Shown: one piece after another, positions 19,404-25,876 of the stretch
Layout: the number at the start of each line of letters is the position of its first letter
Position numbering within the stretch: position 1 is the stretch's first letter
NCBI GenBank assembly: GCA_023418475.1
Contig: JAEZZO010000032.1
Span: 30,574 to 94,573 of the forward strand
DNA length: 64,000 nucleotides
Origin: Bacillota bacterium
GTDB taxonomy: Bacteria > Bacillota > Clostridia > Lachnospirales > Lachnospiraceae
Direction of reading: 5' to 3'
Translations under genes and position numbers: made by a program
The notes under the pieces: model-generated
What the model was told of the DNA's origin: nothing
The model's database searches: none
What the model saw: the letters and a program-made list of their open reading frames with translations, nothing else

Positions 19404-20543
19404 CTAGACCTGTATGATATAGTAGTTCGTCCTTGTCTGTTTTATAAAGCCCGCCAGTTCAAGAAACAAGAGCTGTTCCATCAATAAATCCACCGGCAGC
19501 TTTGTCTGCATGGCTATTTGTTCCACATGCATGGGCTGTAAACTTAAACAAGCATACACTATTTTCCCATCTGATTCAAGAAATTTATTATTTTTTTTAA
19601 AATCATTTGCTTTTGCATTATAATTTGGTATGAAATCTTCCAGAATATCTTTAGGAGATGTTACTAATTTTGCCCCCATTTTAATTAAATTATTACAACC
19701 ACAGCTAAGTGCGTCCGTTACTCTTCCAGGCAGCGTATAGATCTCCTTTCCCTGCTCCAATCCCATATCCACCGTAATGAGAGAACCACTTTTCTCTCTG
19801 GCTTCAATTACTAAAATTGCATCACATAATCCACTGATAATACGGTTACGCATGGGAAAATTACCGGCTAAGGGTGCCACTCCCGGTGCATATTCAGAAA
19901 TAATTCCACCCTCCATCATAATTTCCCGGTATAAATTAATATTCTCTTTCGGATAACAGATATCTATTCCGCAGCCGAGGACGCCGTAGGTTTTGCCACC
20001 ATGCCGGAAAGCACCCTCATGTGCATAGGAATCAACTCCCCTGGCCAAACCGCTGATAATTCCGATGCCTTGTTTTGCTGCCTCCGCAGCAAAATATCTT
20101 GCCATTTCTCTTCCATAATCCGAACAATCCCTGGCACCAACAATAGCCAGCAATTTCTCATCCGTCGCGGGAAGGCTGCCTTTTATATAAAGTGCAAAGG
20201 GTGAACCGTAAATATGACGCAGCTTATCCGGATAACAAACATCTTCCTTTGAAACAAAATATATGCCATTCTTTTCCAGTTTAGCATAATTTTTTCGTAT
20301 AATATCTGTATTCCTGTTTTGACAGATATGTTCCACATCAGCTTCCGTAAATCTAACTTTATTTATACCTGCTTCCCTGACTCTCATTAAATCCTCTCGT
20401 GACGCTTGAAATAACTCCCTCGAATTTGTAAAGTATTGCAACAAAAAATCTATCTTCTTTATTCCTATATTTTTCAAATTAGCCAGCCAATAATTATATT
20501 CCTGATCTGATATATTACTATTTTCATTTCCTTTTTCTGTCAT
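19404..20543 (-). CDS. dprA: DNA-processing protein DprA
   Basis: DprA loads RecA onto incoming single-stranded DNA during natural transformation. The 379-residue product has the Rossmann-like core (IVGARDCSDYGREMA, then GIISGLARGVDSYAHEGA) and a C-terminal winged helix. The ATG at 20543 is chosen because AAGG precedes it; a TTG 27 nt upstream lacks a good ribosome site. It would follow comM in one operon if the prophage were absent. Confidence 0.94.
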   Translation of the reverse strand: MTEKGNENSNISDQEYNYWLANLKNIGIKKIDFLLQYFTNSRELFQASREDLMRVREAGINKVRFTEADVEHICQNRNTDIIRKNYAKLEKNGIYFVSKEDVCYPDKLRHIYGSPFALYIKGSLPATDEKLLAIVGARDCSDYGREMARYFAAEAAKQGIGIISGLARGVDSYAHEGAFRHGGKTYGVLGCGIDICYPKENINLYREIMMEGGIISEYAPGVAPLAGNFPMRNRIISGLCDAILVIEAREKSGSLITVDMGLEQGKEIYTLPGRVTDALSCGCNNLIKMGAKLVTSPKDILEDFIPNYNAKANDFKKNNKFLESDGKIVYACLSLQPMHVEQIAMQTKLPVDLLMEQLLFLELAGFIKQTRTNYYIIQV

Positions 20544-20628
20544 TTTATCCTTCACTCCCTTATCAAACAATCCGTTACTGTACTTTTATCTATCGTATAC
20601 CCCGCTTCATTCTATCCTTTGCATCAGA

Positions 20629-21129
20629 TTATTCTCCCCAATACTTCTGGTCAATACTTCTGTAACAGATTGCCTCACTGATGTGTTTTTTTGATATTAT
20701 TATACTTTGATCCAAATCCGCTATGGTACGGGCTACTTTCAGAATACGGTGATATGCTCTTGCACTCAAATTCATCTTAACAAAAGCCTCCTCAAGCAGT
20801 TCCTGTTCTTTCGCCTCCAAAATACAGTATTTTTTTATGGTCCGGGGAGTTAACTGAGAATTGAAATAAATATTCTGGTCTTTATAACGTTCTGTCTGAA
20901 TTCTTCTTGCGATTCCAACACGTTTCCGAATATCTTCCGATGTTTCTTCTAATTCCTGCAGTTGCAGTTCCTTGTAATTCATCTGCAGCGCTTCAATACA
21001 AATGTCAAAACGATCCAACAATGGCTGAGATATCCTGCCCAGATACCGTTTTACCATATTTACGGAACAGTTGCATTTATTGCGGTCCGGATAATAACCG
21101 CAGCTGCACGGATTCATCCATATATACAT
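20629..21129 (-). pseudogene. comM: comM C-terminal fragment (split by prophage)
   Basis: This is the C-terminal third of the ComM/YifB AAA+ ATPase, a helicase for branch migration in natural transformation. Native codons begin at 21117 (MNPCSCGYYPDRNKC, the zinc-binding Cys cluster). They continue through the arginine-finger region (ISQPLLDRFDICIE) to the end of the Mg_chelatase_C domain (LSARAYHRILKVARTIADL). The four codons before (MYIW) come from phage DNA. The matching N-terminal part is at 61347-62408. Rejoining at the TTCAT core restores a 510-codon frame, the family's usual length. Confidence 0.95.
21113..21117. other. Left attachment junction (core TTCAT)
   Basis: comM sequence ends here on the left (GCAGCTGCACGGA then TTCAT) and phage sequence begins with CCATATATAC. 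The reconstructed attP, joining ATATGCATGG-TTTCAT-CCATATATAC, is an imperfect inverted repeat as expected for a serine integrase. The true crossover is a dinucleotide within the 5-bp identity. Confidence 0.85.
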
Positions 21130-21150
21130 TTTACACTAATATTTATAACA

Positions 21151-21196
21151 TAGAAAAAGCGTCCTAAGTATTATGATTTAAGGGACGCTTTTTCTA
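21151..21196. terminator. Strong bidirectional terminator at the left phage end
   Basis: A perfect 14-bp inverted repeat pairs 21151-21164 with 21183-21196 (arms TAGAAAAAGCGTCC and its complement) around an 18-nt loop. There are A and T runs at both bases. It closes the small minus-strand gene next to it and insulates phage from the comM fragment and dprA. Confidence 0.85.
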
Positions 21197-21197
21197 T

Positions 21198-21371
21198 CTA
21201 CCTATTATAATATATAATCATTAAGTCAATACAATCTCTAGCAAATGTTAGGTCTTTTAGTGTATATTTCGACATCTTGTTAATTAATACATCCATATTG
21301 ATATCGTTTGATTGTAAATCTTCTGTGATTAAATCCAGACAACAAACAGTCGAGTTAATATTGTTATTCAA
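21198..21371 (-). CDS. Small protein of 57 residues at the left phage end
   Basis: I do not recognise this gene. The frame starts with TTG at 21371, preceded by AAGGGGG, and encodes MNNNINSTVCCLDL, continuing to DLTFARDCIDLMIIYYNR. It is mildly acidic and probably helical with no membrane segment. A near-consensus promoter lies upstream and the strong terminator begins at its stop codon, so it forms its own transcription unit, divergent from the neighbouring XRE regulator. Position next to attL makes a regulator or recombination directionality factor conceivable, but there is no sequence proof. Confidence 0.6.
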   Translation of the reverse strand: MNNNINSTVCCLDLITEDLQSNDINMDVLINKMSKYTLKDLTFARDCIDLMIIYYNR

Positions 21372-21421
21372 ATTAAATCCCCCTTAATTTTTATCAGTCG
21401 TATGGTAGTGAAATTATTGTT

Positions 21422-21450
21422 ATTATAGCAGAACATTTGTTCTATTTCAA
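21422..21450 (-). promoter_or_regulatory. Strong promoter with internal palindrome for the 57-residue gene
   Basis: On the minus strand TTGAAA (21445-21450) and TATAAT (21422-21427) are exactly 17 nt apart. The palindrome AGAACATTTGTTCT (21430-21443) lies in the spacer, a good position for a repressor to block RNA polymerase. Confidence 0.7.
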
Positions 21451-21477
21451 CAATAATCTTGTCTAATTTAATATTGT

Positions 21478-21521
21478 GCATTAATGCGATATGGCATTTA
21501 GGTATGCCGTGTGGCATATCG
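21478..21521. promoter_or_regulatory. Nested dyads upstream of the XRE regulator
   Basis: GCATTAATGC (21478-21487), CGATATG/CATATCG (21487-21493/21515-21521) and GGCAT/ATGCC (21493-21497/21504-21508) overlap in 44 nt just upstream of the regulator gene. This suggests an autoregulatory operator. Confidence 0.45.
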
Positions 21522-21581
21522 TTTTAAAGTAATATTGTTTGTATATCTCCCTCGTGTTACTATTTTCCGGAGGTATAAATC

Positions 21582-21872
21582 ATGAAAATAGATAAGCGAG
21601 ATATCGGAAACAGAGCATATGCAGCCAGAGATAGCCTAAGCCTAAAGCAATTAGATGTAAGTCTTGCAATAGGAATACACCAAGCTACATATTCAAAATT
21701 TGAAAATGGAAAATATGATATGCCTATGACCGAATTAATTAAATTATGCGAATATTTACACATATCAGTATCTTGGCTGCTCGGTGAAAAAACAGATAAC
21801 AAATTAACCGATTCCGAATATGCTGAATTACAAGCATATAGGCAATATCTTATAAGTAAACGTAGCAAATAA
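21582..21872 (+). CDS. XRE-family helix-turn-helix regulator
   Basis: This is a 96-residue Cro/CI-type DNA-binding protein. The HTH spans about residues 20-45 (LKQLDVSLAIGIHQATYSKF, then ENGKYDMPMTELIKLCEYL) and leads into the usual WLLG turn and a short charged tail. CCGGAGG precedes the ATG. It is on the plus strand, divergent from the 57-residue gene and away from the main CI/Cro switch at 59 kb. It may control the left-end unit. The partner sites are the dyads upstream. Confidence 0.85.
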   Translation: MKIDKRDIGNRAYAARDSLSLKQLDVSLAIGIHQATYSKFENGKYDMPMTELIKLCEYLHISVSWLLGEKTDNKLTDSEYAELQAYRQYLISKRSK

Positions 21873-21894
21873 ATCCATATAATCCCCATAAACT

Positions 21895-21932
21895 AAAAGC
21901 CCCAAGCATTTTATTATGCCAGGGGCTTATTT
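21895..21932 (+). terminator. Terminator after the XRE regulator
   Basis: AAGCCCC (21897-21903) pairs with GGGGCTT (21922-21928), with an AAGCA/TGCC-type inner pairing and a following ATTTTAT. It ends the single-gene plus-strand unit. Confidence 0.7.
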
Positions 21933-22210
21933 TATACTCATATTTCATCCCCCTTTACAATCGCAGACTTAATAAACTCTTTGTTAGAGCCTTTCGTCTG
22001 CAATTTTATATAATTATTATTGGGGAATAATAACGGATTTATTTAATACTATTATAATACCATTTAATTACCAATGGTTAATGTAAATTATGGTAATTTA
22101 TCTGAGTATATACTTATTTATAATATATCTCCATACAGTTTTATTTATTACCATTTTATCATATACAAATTAATCTAATCGTGCTATGTTTTACCTATCG
22201 GAGGTATATT
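21933..22210. other. AT-rich gap with TTACCAT-type repeats
   Basis: No gene is supported here. The stretch contains several related short motifs (TACCATT, ATTACCAATGGTTAAT, ATGGTAAT, ATTACCATT) and a TATAAT at 22119-22124 without a clear -35. It is probably the control region of the following plus-strand gene. Confidence 0.35.
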
Positions 22211-22441
22211 ATGAAACAAGTAAATATTACAGATATAATAGGCAACTCAAGTTTTGATGATAAACAAATCATTCAGGCGCATAATTCCGGATTAATTTTA
22301 ATAATGGATGATATGGGAAGAGTATACGATGAGACATGGAGATACATAGCAGACGGAGTTATTAAGACCGGGTGCGGTATTGGTAGTGATGGATATGATC
22401 GGCCGGTACACAAGAAAAAACATGAGACAGGCCGATCATGA
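22211..22441 (+). CDS. Hypothetical protein, 76 residues
   Basis: I do not recognise this gene. CGGAGG lies just before the ATG at 22211; an in-frame extension to 22181 lacks a ribosome site. The product starts MKQVNITDIIGNSSFDDKQI and has a short beta-rich middle (GLILIMDDMGRVYDETWRYI) that resembles a small sensor- or WD-like fold, then a basic tail. It is a solitary plus-strand gene between the left-end regulator and the lysis genes, so it is likely expressed in the lysogen. Confidence 0.6.
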   Translation: MKQVNITDIIGNSSFDDKQIIQAHNSGLILIMDDMGRVYDETWRYIADGVIKTGCGIGSDGYDRPVHKKKHETGRS

Positions 22442-22544
22442 CATCGTATTTTGACATTTAAGGCTATTACAGTCGTAAACGATAAATACTACATGTTTTA
22501 TATTTTGGTTTAAATCTGCTTATTCTAACAAGTATAAAAGTTAT

Positions 22545-23177
22545 TTATAACGATTTGATATACTTATCAATGCCTGATGCAATTTCAATTGCACATTCAT
22601 CCCAATAATCCGGATCTGTTAGCAATTCTTCTGTCTCGTGCTGATTTGTCATAAATGCACACTCCACAAGGATAGCAGCTTTGGTCCCTAGAGCTCTACA
22701 ATTACACATAGCAAGTTCCTGCGTTTTTGTCCCACGATTATTTTGCTTGGTACCTTTAATTAATTCTTTTAAAACGTAATTTGCCATATTCGCACTATTT
22801 CCAACCTTAGCCGAGTTATTATGTATTAGCACCTCTAATCCCTGTCCTGAATTCCATTTTGCTCCGTCACCGGAAGCGTTTTGATGAATACTTACTGATA
22901 CTATACATTCTGCTTTTTTTATATTTGCCTGTCTTGTTCCAAGAGGAACATCGAAATCATCCGTAACTACATCATCGTTCCAGGCAGACTTAACTATATC
23001 ATATCCAAATTTTTTAAGCTCAGATGCAAGTCTGATACAAATCAATGCATTGATCCAGTGCTCCCTGATCTGTGTGCCTTTTTTAAACTGTCCGATATTT
23101 TTAGTTATTTTGCACGTCCTCTTACCAGCTGTATCTGATCCATGTCCTGCATCAATAGCAATCTTAATTTTACTCAT
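22545..23177 (-). CDS. N-acetylmuramoyl-L-alanine amidase (endolysin)
   Basis: The phage endolysin cuts the amide bond between N-acetylmuramic acid and L-alanine to lyse the host. The 210-residue product is an Amidase_3 domain. It has the zinc ligands in DAGHG (His12), the Glu in REHW and the His in SIHQN, and the catalytic Glu in ILVECAFM. No separate wall-binding domain is present. The start at 23177 has GGAGG 9 nt upstream and overlaps the holin stop by 8 nt. Confidence 0.93.
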   Translation of the reverse strand: MSKIKIAIDAGHGSDTAGKRTCKITKNIGQFKKGTQIREHWINALICIRLASELKKFGYDIVKSAWNDDVVTDDFDVPLGTRQANIKKAECIVSVSIHQNASGDGAKWNSGQGLEVLIHNNSAKVGNSANMANYVLKELIKGTKQNNRGTKTQELAMCNCRALGTKAAILVECAFMTNQHETEELLTDPDYWDECAIEIASGIDKYIKSL

Positions 23178-23652
23178 TAGGCTTATCCTCCGTTTCTTTA
23201 TCTCCTGAGCTGGCATACTCATCGATAATTCTCTGTACAATTTTACCGAGATTAATCGAAAATCCTTTTTTAACTTGTATTAGTGCATTTTGCATCCAGT
23301 CAGGCCATGGGAATCCAAGAGTAGCCGTATTTTCTACGATGGACGCTCCATTACATATACATAGCCAAATAGTAAAGGAATTTCGAAGTATACCAGCTTT
23401 GCCAATTGCCTGATCAACTAATACCATCAGAGCTATTATTGCAAATCCAACAGCTTTATTAACTAATCCCCAAAATAACAACGAAGATGAAAAATTTTTT
23501 AGTCTAAATCCCTTTGCTCCTCCGAAGAGTACATCAAAAAATGCAAGCCATATACACAGTATCATAAGGTTATCAAATCCTCCTAATACTGTTGCCAACC
23601 ATCCTCCTATTACTGCGATTATAATCTTGATAATACTAATAGACTTTTCCAT
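23170..23652 (-). CDS. Phage holin, TcdE/phage_holin_4 family
   Basis: The holin makes membrane lesions that let the amidase reach the wall. The 160-residue product has four hydrophobic segments (IIKIIIAVIGGWLATVLGG, LMILCIWLAFFDVLFGG, LLFWGLVNKAVGFAIIALMV, FTIWLCICNGASIVEN) and a charged C-terminus. The start at 23652 has GAAGGA upstream. It overlaps the amidase, the normal lysis cassette. Confidence 0.9.
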   Translation of the reverse strand: MEKSISIIKIIIAVIGGWLATVLGGFDNLMILCIWLAFFDVLFGGAKGFRLKNFSSSLLFWGLVNKAVGFAIIALMVLVDQAIGKAGILRNSFTIWLCICNGASIVENTATLGFPWPDWMQNALIQVKKGFSINLGKIVQRIIDEYASSGDKETEDKPNE

Positions 23653-23714
23653 ATTTTTTCCTTCTTTCTTTGATTTTTTTATTATAAAAGGCATCCCGAA
23701 GGATGCCTTGAAAT

Positions 23715-24731
23715 TTAGAATACCATTTTCTTATATTCTTGTTTTATATTTTCTTCGCTGAGATCGTAATATACCTGGGTTGTATCTGCGCTTGTATGCC
23801 CCATGAGCTGTTGAAGTACATGGACCGGTACATCATGATTAACTCCACTTGTAGCAAATGTGTGGCGCATGAGGTGAGGAAAAACGTTATATGTTATTTC
23901 GGCTCTTTGTGCGATCTTCGCAACCTCTATTTCAATACTTCGGCTTCCGAGTGTCAGATAAGGCTTTTTACTACACAAGAATAGGCTGTTACTATGTATG
24001 TCTTTTGTTTCCCGGTCTTGGATGTAGTTGATCAGAAAGAGCCGTGCCCTGGTGCTAAATATTACGGTACGCTCTTTATCTCCCTTGCCGATCACCGTAA
24101 TGCTGTTATCATCCCATCCTATCTTATCAAGGGTGGCACCAGATACTTCACCAACTCGGCAACCGGTAGAGAGTAAAAATTCAAACAGTGCTTTTTCACG
24201 GATGGTTTTACATTGTTCACGCATTTTTTCTATGTCCATCTGCGGTATATGTCTGCGCCTTCGATATGGTTCCTTTATCTCCTGCAGGTTCCTAGCAGGA
24301 TTTTGAACTATATAACCTTCGTCCTGTAACCACTGAAAAAATGCTTTGATTTTCCATAACTTACTATTCATGCTATTAGGTTTATTTCCAGCATATTGTT
24401 TAGCTAAAAACAGCCTTAAATCAATTGTAGTGATGGTTGATATAGGTTTGATAAAATACTCTCCCATACGCTTAAATAATAACCTGTAATTGTAGCTTGT
24501 GGTTTCTTTCATTCCTTCTAATCGTTTGCATGACAGAAAAATAAACGCTTTTTCTAAAATATCTCCCTTTACTAAATCTGTGCATCGGCTGGTGATTTCG
24601 AAGTCATTAAGCATTTCCTCAACTTTATTTCTGAGATGGATTTGCTTTTGAACGTCCACTTGAAAGTAAGGTACAATTTTGATAATTTCATCAATGATAC
24701 TGATTGCTATCTCCTGCGATAAATTTGGCAT
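23715..24731 (-). CDS. Full-length tyrosine recombinase (XerC/D-like)
   Basis: This protein catalyses site-specific strand exchange through a 3'-phosphotyrosine. The 338-residue product has an N-terminal SAM-like DNA-binding domain (about residues 50-145) and a complete catalytic set: Arg192 (TGCRVGEV), Lys216 (GKGDKER), His286 and Arg289 (HLMRHTF), His312 (LMGHTS) and Tyr321 or Tyr322. It sits between the membrane esterase and the holin at the end of the late operon, an unusual place, and has its own promoter with a structured leader. A serine recombinase already serves as integrase, so this one may resolve dimers or invert DNA. Confidence 0.92.
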   Translation of the reverse strand: MPNLSQEIAISIIDEIIKIVPYFQVDVQKQIHLRNKVEEMLNDFEITSRCTDLVKGDILEKAFIFLSCKRLEGMKETTSYNYRLLFKRMGEYFIKPISTITTIDLRLFLAKQYAGNKPNSMNSKLWKIKAFFQWLQDEGYIVQNPARNLQEIKEPYRRRRHIPQMDIEKMREQCKTIREKALFEFLLSTGCRVGEVSGATLDKIGWDDNSITVIGKGDKERTVIFSTRARLFLINYIQDRETKDIHSNSLFLCSKKPYLTLGSRSIEIEVAKIAQRAEITYNVFPHLMRHTFATSGVNHDVPVHVLQQLMGHTSADTTQVYYDLSEENIKQEYKKMVF

Positions 24732-24748
24732 AAAAAATACACTCCTTA

Positions 24749-24778
24749 TTGCACTGGATGCAGTAAGAGTGTTATAAT
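24749..24778 (+). promoter_or_regulatory. Extended -10 promoter candidate for a small plus-strand RNA
   Basis: TTGCAC (24749-24754) and TATAAT (24773-24778) are 18 nt apart, with the extended -10 element TGT just before. It faces right, opposite to the recombinase gene, and lies between the recombinase start codon and its own promoter. Confidence 0.55.
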
Positions 24779-24784
24779 GCTCTC

Positions 24785-24852
24785 AGAGACACCCAGTGTC
24801 TCGTGGTTAGAGGTAGGCGATTCTGTGGTGGAGGAGCCTGCCTCTTATTTTA
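24785..24852 (+). ncRNA. Candidate two-hairpin small RNA antisense to recombinase leader
   Basis: Transcription from the promoter just to the left would give about 66 nt. The first hairpin is GAGACAC/GTGTCTC (24786-24792/24796-24802). The second is AGAGGTAGGC/GCCTGCCTCT (24809-24818/24836-24845) with a G-U pair only in the plus-strand RNA, followed by TATTTTAAT like a terminator. Its 17-nt loop contains GGTGGAGGA. It is fully complementary to the recombinase leader. No RNA family was recognised. Confidence 0.5.
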
Positions 24853-24865
24853 ATAGGTTGTATTT

Positions 24866-24894
24866 ATTATACCAAACATCCGTTTGTTTTTCAA
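24866..24894 (-). promoter_or_regulatory. Sigma-A promoter for the tyrosine recombinase
   Basis: On the minus strand TTGAAA (24889-24894) and TATAAT (24866-24871) are 17 nt apart. The spacer contains CAAAC-GGAT-GTTTG, a dyad that could be an operator. The transcript would have a leader of about 128 nt through the paired hairpins before the ATG at 24731. Confidence 0.7.
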
Positions 24895-24949
24895 GGTTTT
24901 TCAACCTTTTTCTTCCATGATTTAGTTCGCAATTGTAACCGATTGAAAA

Positions 24950-25678
24950 TCATTTTATGTACTTTTCTATACATGCTTTCCACAATAAATACCCATTGCC
25001 ATTTAAATGTAGACCATCATTCGTATATTGACTATCCATTAAGTTTCCATTTGCAAATTTTGAATACAAATCTATGTAATAACAATTCTTGTATTTCTCT
25101 GAAAACTCTTTTAGCTTGCCGTTAATGTCAGTTATGTCATTTGATCCAACAATTTTTCCGTATTTGTCTAAAGGCAATATGCTCTGAAGATATATTTCTG
25201 TGTCTTTTGACTCTTCATTAATTTTTTTTAGAATTTGATTATAATTATTTATCATGGTTTTAGAATCAATATTAAGACATAAATCATTAATTCCTATCAT
25301 GATGAATATTTTTTTTGCATGATCTGAAATTATTTGATCTATCCTGTCTAGCACTCCCTGAGTGGTGTCTTTGCTAATACCCCTATTTACAATATTGGGA
25401 TTATTAAACAATTCACTCCACTCACAGCCGTCTGTTATGCTATCGCCTAAAAATACAATTTCATTATTTTTGTCATCCAGCATATCGAATAATGATGTTC
25501 TATCATAGTAATATGGATAGTGATCATCAACATTTTCATTCATTGTTGATATGGATAACTTTTCTAAAACCCATGGAATGCCTCCCTTATAAACAATAGC
25601 CGCAATAGAAAAAATGATAAAAAGCAAATTAAATAAAATAGAAACCGTCATAACTCTCTTAATTCTTTTTGAAATCAC
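24950..25678 (-). CDS. Membrane-anchored SGNH/GDSL hydrolase
   Basis: The product is a secreted-side esterase or deacetylase of the SGNH family; the substrate is unknown. It has one N-terminal membrane anchor (about residues 10-30) and the catalytic blocks: nucleophile Ser in FLGDSITDG, Gly in NRGISKDTT, Asn in MIGINDLCL, and Asp-His in NDGLHLNGNGY. The start is GTG at 25678 with GGGGTG upstream. It is not a usual structural gene and may be a cargo gene that modifies the host surface in the lysogen. Confidence 0.85.
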   Translation of the reverse strand: MISKRIKRVMTVSILFNLLFIIFSIAAIVYKGGIPWVLEKLSISTMNENVDDHYPYYYDRTSLFDMLDDKNNEIVFLGDSITDGCEWSELFNNPNIVNRGISKDTTQGVLDRIDQIISDHAKKIFIMIGINDLCLNIDSKTMINNYNQILKKINEESKDTEIYLQSILPLDKYGKIVGSNDITDINGKLKEFSEKYKNCYYIDLYSKFANGNLMDSQYTNDGLHLNGNGYLLWKACIEKYIK

Positions 25679-25876
25679 ATTATCACCCCTTTGTATTTTT
25701 CAACAATATAAGTGATGGAATTTTGATTAATATATGCCAGGTCGTGTATCTATATAATAAATGTATTTATCAGTTTGTTTATATTCCCACACAAATATCA
25801 TTTACTAAATTATACATTAATGGAAACAAAAAGCAATATATATTTATTTCTGTAAAATAATATATATATTTACCAT

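Noticed and set aside
21938..22020. Short minus frame with LQTKGSNKEFIKSAIVKGDEI
   Set aside because: Only about 22 codons with a TTG start and no ribosome site at proper distance. It looks protein-like but cannot be supported alone.
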